Of a stretch of 19,604 nt of DNA, positions 1 through 6,449 are shown piece by piece. The notes beneath the pieces were generated by a model. That model was not told where the DNA came from. It searched no databases and worked only from the letters and a program-made list of their open reading frames with translations. The stretch comes from an uncultured Bacteroidia bacterium (GTDB lineage Bacteria > Bacteroidota > Bacteroidia > Bacteroidales > UBA932): positions 1-19,604 of the forward strand of contig CACXHM010000024.1 of the NCBI GenBank assembly GCA_902767465.1, given 5' to 3'. Both the position numbers and the translations under genes were made by a program. Position 1 is the first letter of the stretch. Each line of letters begins with the position of its first letter.

Positions 1-776
1 CAGAGGGTATGGAACTGGTCCATGGATGCGAAGGTCATGCCTTCGAGCACGGGGCCGCGGGCCATTGCACCGTCGCCGAGGTTGGCGACCACAATGCCTT
101 TTTTGCGGTTTACCTTTTTATAAAGGGCTGCACCCACTGCGATTGAACCGCTTCCGCCCACGATGGCGTTGTTGGGATAGATACCGAAAGGAGTGAAGAA
201 GGTGTGCATGCTTCCGCCGAGACCCTTGTTGAATCCGGTGGTGCGGGCAAAGATCTCCGCCATGGCTCCGTAGAGGAGGAAGCGGATTCCGAGTTCCTTG
301 GTATCTTTGCCTTTGTAGCCCTTCTTGGCTACGGCAACCGTTGCACCTCCCCAGAACTCGTCCATGATTTTCTTGAGTTCTTTTTCGGGAAGTATCTGGA
401 TGCTGCGAAGCCCCTTGGCGAGGATTTCGCCGTGGCTGCGGTGGCTTCCGAAGATGAAGTCGTCGGTGTCGAGGTTATAAGCCATACCTACCGCTGCGGC
501 TTCCTGTCCAGCGGAAAGGTGGGCGGGGCCGGGATTGTTGTATTCTACTCCGTTGTAACCTCCGGTGGTCTTGACCAGGTTGAGCATGGTCTCGAATTCG
601 CGGATGGTGAACATGTCGCGGTATATGCGGAGGAGATCCTCCTTGGTGAAGTTTCCGTCTTTAAGTTCCTGTTTTACAGTCTTGTTGTACTGCATTACGG
701 GAATTACGGGGAACTTTATCTCATGCTCTTTCGGACGGAGCGTGATTTCGGGGTCGATGTAAAGTGACTTGGGCAT
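1..776 (-). CDS. 2-oxoacid dehydrogenase E1 component, alpha (TPP-binding) part, 3' end outside window
   Basis: This is the thiamine-diphosphate-dependent E1 subunit of a pyruvate or branched-chain type 2-oxoacid dehydrogenase, which decarboxylates the 2-oxoacid and reductively acylates the lipoyl group of E2. Starting at the ATG whose complement is 774-776, 258 codons are open to the window edge. Visible family signatures are PGPAHLSAGQEAAAVG (about residue 82), FGSHRSHGE, a GGSMH segment, NAIVGGSGSIAVGAAL and the TPP motif GDGAMARG followed by EGMTFAS. It begins 3 bases after the E3 stop, so it is the last visible gene of an E2-E3-E1 operon. Many Bacteroidota E1 proteins are alpha-beta fusions; whether this one is fused cannot be seen. 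Pyruvate versus branched-chain substrate is not decided. Confidence 0.9.
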   Translation of the reverse strand, partial: MPKSLYIDPEITLRPKEHEIKFPVIPVMQYNKTVKQELKDGNFTKEDLLRIYRDMFTIREFETMLNLVKTTGGYNGVEYNNPGPAHLSAGQEAAAVGMAYNLDTDDFIFGSHRSHGEILAKGLRSIQILPEKELKKIMDEFWGGATVAVAKKGYKGKDTKELGIRFLLYGAMAEIFARTTGFNKGLGGSMHTFFTPFGIYPNNAIVGGSGSIAVGAALYKKVNRKKGIVVANLGDGAMARGPVLEGMTFASMDQFHTL

Positions 777-779
777 GGC

Positions 780-2168
780 TTATCTGAGTGAAAAAACTGT
801 TTCTTTAATAATTTCTGATACTGTAGGGTGAGGGAAGACCACTTCTTTGAGCTGTTCTGCAGTCATTTCCTGCTCGATTGCGATGCAGGCCGCATTGATG
901 ATTTCGGAGCAGGGGTTGCCCAGCATGTGGACTCCCAGTACCTCATGATACCTGGCTCCGAAGATGATCTTGCAGAGGCCTTCTCCCTTTTCGTTCTCGG
1001 CGACGAACCTTCCTGAGTAGGCCATGGGGAGTTTCGCGACCTTGTAGTCGATGCCTTTCTTCCTGGCTTCTTCTTCGGTGATTCCGACGCCTGCAACTTC
1101 CGGATTGGTGTAAACCACACCGGGAATTGCGTTGTAACGCATTCTGTCCTTGCGGCCGAGAATGGTGTTGACGGCGACTTCGCCTTCGCGGGATGCCGTG
1201 TGGGCAAGCATCGAGAATCCTGTGACATCTCCCGCAGCATACACTCCGGGGATGTTGGTACGCATCTGCTCATCTACCTTGATGCCATAGGGACGGCCGG
1301 CAGGGTTGAGGGCGAGTTCAACACCGAGGTTCTCGAGTCCGAAACCCTGGAGGTTGGCGCGGCGGCCTACGCTCACGAGTATCTTGTCTCCGCTCACGCG
1401 GCATACTTTTCCTTCCGGATCTTCATATACGACGGTATTCCCTTCGATTCCGGTTACCTTGCACTTGAGGCAGAACTGGATGCCACGTTTCTCGTAGTTC
1501 TTCTGGAGCATGGCGCTGATTTCGTCGTCCAGGGGACCGAGTATCTTTGGAAGCATCTCGACCACGGTAACCTTGGTGCCGAGAGTGCTGTAGAATGCTG
1601 CGAATTCCATTCCTATGACGCCGCCGCCTATTACCACGAGTTCTTTGGGCTGTTCGGTGAGGGAAAGGATTTCACGGTTGGTGACGATTACGTCTCCGGC
1701 TTCTTTGAGGCCGGGGAACGGAGGCACTGCCGCTTCGCTGCCGGTGCAGATGAGAAGGTTCTTTGCCGTGTAGCTTTCACCTTCAGCCTTGATGGTGACA
1801 CCCTGGGCGCTGCGGCCCTCGATGCACGCATCTGCATTCACCACGGTGACCTTGCCGGCCTTCATGGCGGCTTTTACTCCGGCTACCAGTTTCTTTACTA
1901 CCTTGTTCTTGCGTTCGACTATTTCGCCATACTTGAAGGTGGGATTTTCGGTATAAACCCCGTAGTGATCACCTTCTTTTGCGTAATTGTAAACTTTTGC
2001 GCTGTAGAGCAGGGTCTTGGTGGGGATACATCCTTCGTTGAGGCAAACTCCTCCAAGGCTCTTGCGCTCGAACAGTACTGTGCTGAGACCTTCGGCTCCG
2101 GCCCTCTCCGCGGCAACATATCCGCCCGGGCCTCCTCCGATGATCGCTAAATCAAAAATCTGTTCCAT
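780..2168 (-). CDS. lpdA: Dihydrolipoyl dehydrogenase (E3)
   Basis: FAD- and NAD-dependent flavoprotein (462 aa, the usual family length) that reoxidises dihydrolipoamide on E2 and reduces NAD+. The N-terminal FAD-binding motif GGGPGGYVAAERAG lies at about residues 11-24. The redox-active disulfide is Cys42/Cys47 in GGVCLNEGCIPTK. The NAD-binding motif IGGGVIGMEFA is at about 180-190, and a second FAD motif ends in YAAGDVTG. The C-terminal catalytic pair HPTVSE (His447, Glu452) is intact. It lies between E2 (12-base gap upstream) and E1 (3-base gap downstream), consistent with co-transcription and a role in this complex; it could also serve other lipoyl systems in the cell. Confidence 0.96.
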   Translation of the reverse strand: MEQIFDLAIIGGGPGGYVAAERAGAEGLSTVLFERKSLGGVCLNEGCIPTKTLLYSAKVYNYAKEGDHYGVYTENPTFKYGEIVERKNKVVKKLVAGVKAAMKAGKVTVVNADACIEGRSAQGVTIKAEGESYTAKNLLICTGSEAAVPPFPGLKEAGDVIVTNREILSLTEQPKELVVIGGGVIGMEFAAFYSTLGTKVTVVEMLPKILGPLDDEISAMLQKNYEKRGIQFCLKCKVTGIEGNTVVYEDPEGKVCRVSGDKILVSVGRRANLQGFGLENLGVELALNPAGRPYGIKVDEQMRTNIPGVYAAGDVTGFSMLAHTASREGEVAVNTILGRKDRMRYNAIPGVVYTNPEVAGVGITEEEARKKGIDYKVAKLPMAYSGRFVAENEKGEGLCKIIFGARYHEVLGVHMLGNPCSEIINAACIAIEQEMTAEQLKEVVFPHPTVSEIIKETVFSLR

Positions 2169-2180
2169 TATAGTTTGAAA

Positions 2181-3542
2181 TTAAAAATCTACCTCCAACG
2201 TTTCTATTTCCGCTGCCACCTGTTTCAGGAAACGGGTCGCTTCGCCGCCGTCGATTGCACGGTGGTCGTAGGTGAGGCTGAGTCCGAGATACGGAACGAA
2301 TGCGGTTACGCCGCCGCCGAGATCCTTGGGACGGGGAACGATTGTGCCCACACCCAGGATTGCGCTCTGCGGCACATTGATGATAGGAGTGAACCACTCG
2401 ACTCCGAAACCTCCGAGGTTGGAAACGGTGAACGATGCAGCTTCGCTTGCAAGAAGGTCGGGATTGATGCTGCCTTTCTTGCAGTCGTCGGCCGCCCTCT
2501 TGAGGGCCTTGCTGAGCCCGATGATGTTGAGTTCGTCGGCTTTCAGGATGGCAGGTACCATCAGGCCGCGCTCGGTATCGACAGCGCACCCGAGGTTGAC
2601 GCTCTTGAAGAGGCGCATGGCGTCGCCGAGGCAATGGGAATTGAGATTGGGGAATTTCTTAAGCGCTTTGATGACCGCAAAGCACACAAAATCGTTGATG
2701 GTGATATTGGCATCGATTTTCCCTTCTTCGAGGGCTTTTTTCGCTTTCTTGCGAAGGGCCTGGATCTTGCGTGCGTCGGCGCCGAGCATGTGGGTGAGCT
2801 GTGCGGAATTCTGCAGGGAATTGTACATGCTCTTCGCGATCAACTTGCGCATGTTGCTCATCTTCACGACTTCGAATTCCTCGCCTTCGCCGGCAATGTC
2901 GGTATGGTTGGGTTTCCATGTCTTGAGGTCGCGGCCCTTGACGGTGCCGGCAAGTCCGCTGCCTTCGCCTGCAACGAGGCCACCCTCGGCCATCTTTGCT
3001 TTTGCAAGGCCGCTGAGTTTGCCCTGTGCCGCTGCAGCAGCTTCCACGTCGCGGGCGATGATCCTTCCGTGAGGGCCGGATCCTGCAACCGCGTCGAGAT
3101 TGACGCCTTTCTGCTCTGCTTCCATTCGTGCACGGGGGGATGCGGGAGCACCGGCTACTGCCTGGGCGGCAGCTGCGGCAGGTGCTTCAGCCGCTTCGCT
3201 CTGCTTTGCCGGTTCCTGCGCTGCGGGTGCGGTGGCTTCAGGGGCTGCGCCTGCGGCAGGTGCGGCTTCGGTTCCGTTCGGTGCGAACTCGGCGAAAGAT
3301 TCGCCGGGCGCTCCGATCACCATGACATTCTGCAGGACGGGAATCTCGTCGCCATCTTTCCAGAATATTGCGAGGACGGTGCCTTCAACCTGTGATTCTT
3401 CTTCAAAGGTGGCCTTGTCGGTCTCGTATCCGAAAAGGATATCTCCGACTTTGACGGTGTCACCAACTTTCTTCTTGAATTCGGAGACTATGCAGCTCTC
3501 CACTGACTGGCCCTGTTTGGGCATGATAACTACTTGTGCCAT
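2181..3542 (-). CDS. Dihydrolipoamide acyltransferase (E2) of 2-oxoacid dehydrogenase complex
   Basis: Core acyltransferase of the complex, 453 aa. An N-terminal lipoyl domain covers about residues 2-77, with the lipoylated Lys43 in ETDKATFEEES. An Ala/Pro/Glu-rich swinging linker (about 90-133) follows, then a peripheral E3-binding domain, ASPRARMEAEQKGVNLDAV with GSGPHGRIIARDV (134-166). A second, degenerate copy of that domain seems to follow (about 176-210: AKAKMAEGG, GEGSGLAGTVKGRDL). The catalytic domain ends with YDHRAIDGG, carrying active-site His427 and Asp431. It is the first gene of the operon, with a good promoter at 3579-3610. The acyl substrate (acetyl versus branched-chain) is not settled by these motifs. 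Confidence 0.93.
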   Translation of the reverse strand: MAQVVIMPKQGQSVESCIVSEFKKKVGDTVKVGDILFGYETDKATFEEESQVEGTVLAIFWKDGDEIPVLQNVMVIGAPGESFAEFAPNGTEAAPAAGAAPEATAPAAQEPAKQSEAAEAPAAAAAQAVAGAPASPRARMEAEQKGVNLDAVAGSGPHGRIIARDVEAAAAAQGKLSGLAKAKMAEGGLVAGEGSGLAGTVKGRDLKTWKPNHTDIAGEGEEFEVVKMSNMRKLIAKSMYNSLQNSAQLTHMLGADARKIQALRKKAKKALEEGKIDANITINDFVCFAVIKALKKFPNLNSHCLGDAMRLFKSVNLGCAVDTERGLMVPAILKADELNIIGLSKALKRAADDCKKGSINPDLLASEAASFTVSNLGGFGVEWFTPIINVPQSAILGVGTIVPRPKDLGGGVTAFVPYLGLSLTYDHRAIDGGEATRFLKQVAAEIETLEVDF

Positions 3543-3578
3543 TATAGCTGTGTGAAAATTAGTCTAATTTATGCGCAA

Positions 3579-3610
3579 CAAAATTACTCAGATTGCTTCA
3601 TAACTGCAAA
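3579..3610 (-). promoter_or_regulatory. Promoter for the E2-E3-E1 operon
   Basis: Read on the minus strand, TAATTTTG (complement of 3579-3586) matches the Bacteroidota -7 consensus TAnnTTTG. TTTG (complement of 3607-3610) lies 20 bases upstream as the -33 element. The implied transcript would start roughly 30 bases before the E2 ATG. A second -7-like TATTTTTG lies at 3618-3625 but lacks a well-placed -33 partner. Confidence 0.6.
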
Positions 3611-3649
3611 TTTTGACCAAAAATAAGTATTTGAAATTTGGCAATAGGA

Positions 3650-3678
3650 TTGTGATTTTTGAGAATTTGTTAACTTTG
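3650..3678 (+). promoter_or_regulatory. Probable gmk-nadD promoter
   Basis: TAACTTTG at 3671-3678 fits the Bacteroidota -7 element TAnnTTTG. A TTG at 3650-3652 lies 18 bases upstream as a possible -33 element. The -7 box overlaps the GTG at 3678 that could otherwise extend gmk upstream, which argues that translation starts at the ATG at 3696. Confidence 0.5.
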
Positions 3679-3695
3679 TGCAAATCTTTAAGGTG

Positions 3696-4262
3696 ATGAA
3701 CAACAAAGTAGTCATTTTTTCCGCCCCATCAGGTTCTGGCAAAAGCACTATAGTTAATCACATCCTTGCACTCCATCCCGAGATGGAGTTCTCTGTATCT
3801 GCAACTTCGCGTTCGCCGCGCGGAAGCGAGCGTGATGGAGTGGAGTATTATTTTCTGGATGCCGGAGAGTTTCGCAGGCTCATTGCTGAAGATGCTTTCG
3901 TTGAATACGAACAGGTTTACACCGACCGTTATTACGGGACTTTGAAAAGTGAAGTGCAACGTATCTGGGATGCCGGGCATGTTATCATTTTCGATGTGGA
4001 TGTGAAGGGCGGAGTCAATCTGAAAAAATACTTCGGCGCTGCGGCTCTTTCCGTATTCATTAAAGCACCGTCGGTTGAGGTCCTGAGGCAGCGCCTTATC
4101 GGCCGTGGCACGGATTCCGCCGAGGCGATCGCGGAGCGTGTGGCAAAGGCTGCAGAAGAACTGACTTACGAGGACAAGTTTGACTATGTGCTTGTGAATG
4201 ATGATCTTGCGACAGCTTATGCCGATGCCGAAAAGATAGTCGACGAATTCCTTTCAAAATGA
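3696..4262 (+). CDS. gmk: Guanylate kinase
   Basis: Phosphorylates GMP to GDP with ATP, an essential cytoplasmic step of purine nucleotide metabolism. The 188-aa product has the P-loop FSAPSGSGKST at residues 8-18, the GMP-binding stretch SATSRSPRGSERDGVEYYF at about 35-53, and the lid/core segment DVDVKGGVNLK. I chose ATG 3696 over the in-frame GTG at 3678 because the GTG lies inside the -7 promoter box, because the P-loop then sits at the family's usual distance from the N-terminus, and because AAGG lies just upstream. The stop overlaps the nadD start (ATGA), indicating translational coupling. Confidence 0.95.
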   Translation: MNNKVVIFSAPSGSGKSTIVNHILALHPEMEFSVSATSRSPRGSERDGVEYYFLDAGEFRRLIAEDAFVEYEQVYTDRYYGTLKSEVQRIWDAGHVIIFDVDVKGGVNLKKYFGAAALSVFIKAPSVEVLRQRLIGRGTDSAEAIAERVAKAAEELTYEDKFDYVLVNDDLATAYADAEKIVDEFLSK

Positions 4263-4828
4263 AGGTTGCGGTATATCCGGGGTCTTTCGATCCCATTCAT
4301 ATCGGCCATAAGGCGATAATGGAGTATCTTTGCGGGGACGGGGGATTTGACATGGTCTATCTGATTGTTTCCCCCCAGAATCCCTTCAAGGATCCTTCAA
4401 AGGCTTTGAATGCCCGCCGCCGCTATGAAGATGCCTGCGCAGCCGTATCACGGCATGGACTGTTGAAAGTCAAGGTTGAAGATATCGAACTTGGGATGGA
4501 TCCTCCGAATTATACGATACGGACTCTCGAGGCGCTGCGCAGCAGGGAACCTGGGAATATTTTTACCCTGGTAATCGGTGCGGACAACCTTCCGGGACTT
4601 CCAGGATGGAAGTCTTTCCGAAGGCTTATGACGGGGTACGATATAGTGGTTTATCCGCGTCCGGGATTCGACTCCGCCGGGGCTCTGCTTGCGCTGAAGG
4701 CATATTGCCGTGAACACCACCTGCGTTGCCGTGTCACTTTGATAAATGCCCCTCAGGTTGATATTTCCTCTACCAGCATCCGTGAAAGCCTTGCTGCGGG
4801 ACGTGACGTCTCGCGCTGGCTGATGTAA
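4259..4828 (+). CDS. nadD: Nicotinate-nucleotide adenylyltransferase
   Basis: Makes deamido-NAD+ from nicotinate mononucleotide and ATP. The 189-aa protein shows the nucleotidyltransferase motif GSFDPIHIGH at residues 8-17, the conserved FKDPSKALNARRRYEDACAA segment, and the C-terminal ISSTSIRESLAAG motif (ISSTxIR). It overlaps gmk by 4 bases, an arrangement common in Bacteroidota. The length and all family motifs are normal, and no regulatory element separates it from gmk. Confidence 0.95.
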   Translation: MKVAVYPGSFDPIHIGHKAIMEYLCGDGGFDMVYLIVSPQNPFKDPSKALNARRRYEDACAAVSRHGLLKVKVEDIELGMDPPNYTIRTLEALRSREPGNIFTLVIGADNLPGLPGWKSFRRLMTGYDIVVYPRPGFDSAGALLALKAYCREHHLRCRVTLINAPQVDISSTSIRESLAAGRDVSRWLM

Positions 4829-4866
4829 ACACTTTGGCTTCCCGGTAGTTTTGGTACATCTCATCC

Positions 4867-4889
4867 GCCGTGCATCCTTCGGCATTTTT
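4867..4889 (+). terminator. Weak terminator-like hairpin after nadD
   Basis: GCCG (4867-4870) can pair with CGGC (4880-4883) across a 9-base loop, and a run of six T follows at 4885-4890. The stem is only 4 bp, so this is a weak candidate for the gmk-nadD terminator. It lies 38 bases after the nadD stop and just before the 51-bp repeat array. Confidence 0.3.
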
Positions 4890-4893
4890 TCTA

Positions 4894-5301
4894 TCAATTT
4901 TTCGGATTGCTTTCTGGCTTCCGTACCCAGCTGGTGGATGCTGGGGTGAAGCTGCCGTTGTTTCCACGCTTCAGCGCTCGTTTCGTGGTTGCGCGGGTGC
5001 AATTTGTGTTGTTTCCACGCTTCGGTGCTCGTTTAGTGGCCACGGTGGAGAAACTGTCGTTGTTTCCACGCTTCGGTGGCTGTTCCGTGGCTACGGGGGT
5101 GATGTTGGCGTTGTTTCCACGCTTCGGTGGCTGTTCCATGGCTGCCCGGGAGAAACTTGCGTTGTTTCCACGCTTCGGCGCTCGTTTAGTGGCCACGGTG
5201 GAGAAACTGGCGTTGTTTCTACGCTTCAGCGCCCGTTCCGAGGTTGCGCGGGTGAAACTAATGTTTGTTACCGGCAGATAGCGGGAACAGTACGTTGACA
5301 T
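4894..5301 (-). CDS. Doubtful open frame of 17-residue repeats spanning the array
   Basis: Because 51 is a multiple of three, the array is open on the minus strand from an ATG at 5301 for 135 codons. It would encode repeated units resembling KRGNNASFSTVATKRAP. Plus-strand frames across the array are open too. The core block is identical between units at wobble as well as other positions, and the single change in it is an amino-acid change. This looks like conservation of DNA rather than of protein. There is no signal peptide, known domain or clear ribosome binding site. I list it only as a possibility. Confidence 0.15.
   Translation of the reverse strand: MSTYCSRYLPVTNISFTRATSERALKRRNNASFSTVATKRAPKRGNNASFSRAAMEQPPKRGNNANITPVATEQPPKRGNNDSFSTVATKRAPKRGNNTNCTRATTKRALKRGNNGSFTPASTSWVRKPESNPKN
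4906..5262. repeat. Tandem array of seven 51-bp units next to a RAYT-type transposase gene
   Basis: Six units begin at 4957, 5008, 5059, 5110, 5161 and 5212, exactly 51 bases apart. Each opens with the block GTTGTTTCCACGCTTC, identical in five and with one change in the sixth. A degenerate unit precedes them in phase at 4906, and weak similarity continues from 5263. After the core block the units vary; units 5008 and 5161 are almost identical. Several units carry GTTTC near the start and GAAAC near the end, so they could fold. The right end overlaps the stop codon (5258-5260) of the transposase-like gene. There are no unique spacers, so this is not CRISPR. The stretch 4829-5257 holds no gene I can support. 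Confidence 0.92.
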
Positions 5302-6178
5302 CTGCCAGACTTAGGTTGGAACACCTTGCGATCTGTGCATTCGAGGCTTTGAACTCGTTTTTCAATTTCAATGCAAGCCTCTTTTTATCTTCAATCGGTA
5401 ATTCTTTCGGAGCATTAACCTTGAACAACAGTCTGCACAGTTTTCGGGACAGGGCAAATAATTCTTCATCATTCAGATGCGGCATTTCTCCATGTCTTGC
5501 GGATGTTTCAACCTGTCCTTCAACATTTTTGAGAACCCACATCACAAATTGCCTAGCATTATCAAAGAATGATTCGGCCTTTTTGTAATCTATGAATGAT
5601 GCCGGATCAGCAATCCCGTCATGAATTAAAATACCTTTCGGTACATTAGTATTTGTTTTCGAATGGGTAAATGCCCGCAGTTTCCGTACGGTTAAATCCG
5701 ATGCCGGTACCCCCTTCGGGCTCAAGAGGGGATTAAAGTACAAATAACCGGAACACCATCTGTATGCAAACAGGTTAACATCCTGTCTTACGACGAACGG
5801 GTTTCGGATTACATAAGCAATTTCATCGCGAAGTTGTTTTAGCGAAGAAATCGTTACCAGACCCGGATTCATCCTGGAAACAATCCCTCCTCTCCCTCTC
5901 CGGACAAACACCTTTTGAAGTCTCGACCGCAACTCCTCGAAGAAAAAGAGACACTCCTCCCGATTGCCTGCCAGAATAAAGTGAAGGTGGTTGGACATTA
6001 TTGCCATGGCAAGCATGGCGCAGCCTGAAAGTCGCAGAGAAATCGCAATTCAATTGTTGACCATTATGTAATCGTCTTCAGTTTCAAATATGACTGCATC
6101 CTCAACAGGCTCGGTGCTTAAATGAAACATTGGACCGGATTCGTTGAACAGTTTTTCGGCATCTGAAATAAAATACAT
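5258..6178 (-). pseudogene. Y1 (HUH) REP-associated transposase-like gene, interrupted by an in-frame TGA
   Basis: This belongs to the single-stranded DNA transposase family Y1/RAYT. The HUH motif is SNHLHF (both His on codons 65 and 67 if the ATG at 6178 is codon 1). The catalytic tyrosine is probably in AYVIRNP, followed by the typical AYRWCSGYLYF. The C-terminal part (LALKLKNEFKASNAQIARC, then LSLADVN) resembles a helix-turn-helix. Upstream, MYFISDAEKLFN and MFHLSTEPVEDAVIFETEDDY read as the normal N-terminus in the same frame. They are cut off by TGA at 6050-6052 (codon 43). An ATG at 6016 could restart a 252-aa product keeping both catalytic motifs but lacking the first strand(s). No family promoter is visible. 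The 3' end lies in the 51-bp array. Confidence 0.7.
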
Positions 6179-6318
6179 GTCGTTTCGTGGGCGCCCGATC
6201 TTTCTTCTGTTTCCACATTTGGCAGATTCCCATAGAAACAAAATCTTCCGGTGCCTGCGGTCACGAAATTACAGACAAAGAACATATAGTTGGTAGACTG
6301 ACCAGGGAGTAAAAACGA

Positions 6319-6363
6319 AAATAAATGTTTGCCTATACTTAACTTGTTGACAAACATTTATTT
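6319..6363. repeat. Perfect 13-bp inverted repeat upstream of the transposase-like gene
   Basis: AAATAAATGTTTG (6319-6331) is followed after 19 bases by its exact reverse complement (6351-6363). It lies between the 3' end of the amide hydrolase gene and the transposase N-terminus. On the minus strand the right arm is followed by a T-rich stretch, so it could terminate the upstream operon. It could equally be an operator or an element end. Confidence 0.7.
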
Positions 6364-6408
6364 AGTTGATGATGTAATAACCTTCACCAGCTCTTGCGAC
6401 AAGTCGGG

Positions 6409-6425
6409 CTCGGGTGCTGCCCGAG
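6409..6425 (-). terminator. Short GC hairpin after the amide hydrolase gene
   Basis: CTCGGG (6409-6414) and CCCGAG (6420-6425) form a 6-bp stem with a 5-base loop, 25 bases beyond the stop of the hydrolase gene on the minus strand. There is no T tract directly after it, so its role as a terminator is uncertain. Confidence 0.3.
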
Positions 6426-6449
6426 GGCTGTCTGACGCTCCCCGATAAT

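Noticed and set aside
1200..2150. Long plus-strand open frame opposite lpdA
   Set aside because: It lies antisense to a complete E3 gene with all catalytic motifs; its translation has no recognisable domain.
2175..3395. 406-codon plus-strand open frame opposite E2
   Set aside because: Antisense shadow of the E2 gene, low-complexity Cys/Gly-rich translation.
3678..3695. GTG start extending gmk by six codons
   Set aside because: It falls within the -7 promoter box, and the ATG at 3696 gives the usual N-terminus.
4906..5262. CRISPR array
   Set aside because: The units are contiguous 51-bp repeats whose intervening parts are related to one another, not unique spacers, and no cas genes are nearby.
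6050..6052. Recoding of TGA (selenocysteine or alternative code)
   Set aside because: TGA terminates several intact genes in the window, and no selenocysteine-insertion-like structure stands out; a nonsense mutation is simpler.
6118..6357. 79-codon minus-strand frame upstream of the transposase
   Set aside because: It begins inside the inverted repeat, overlaps the better-supported transposase N-terminus in another frame and shows no domain.
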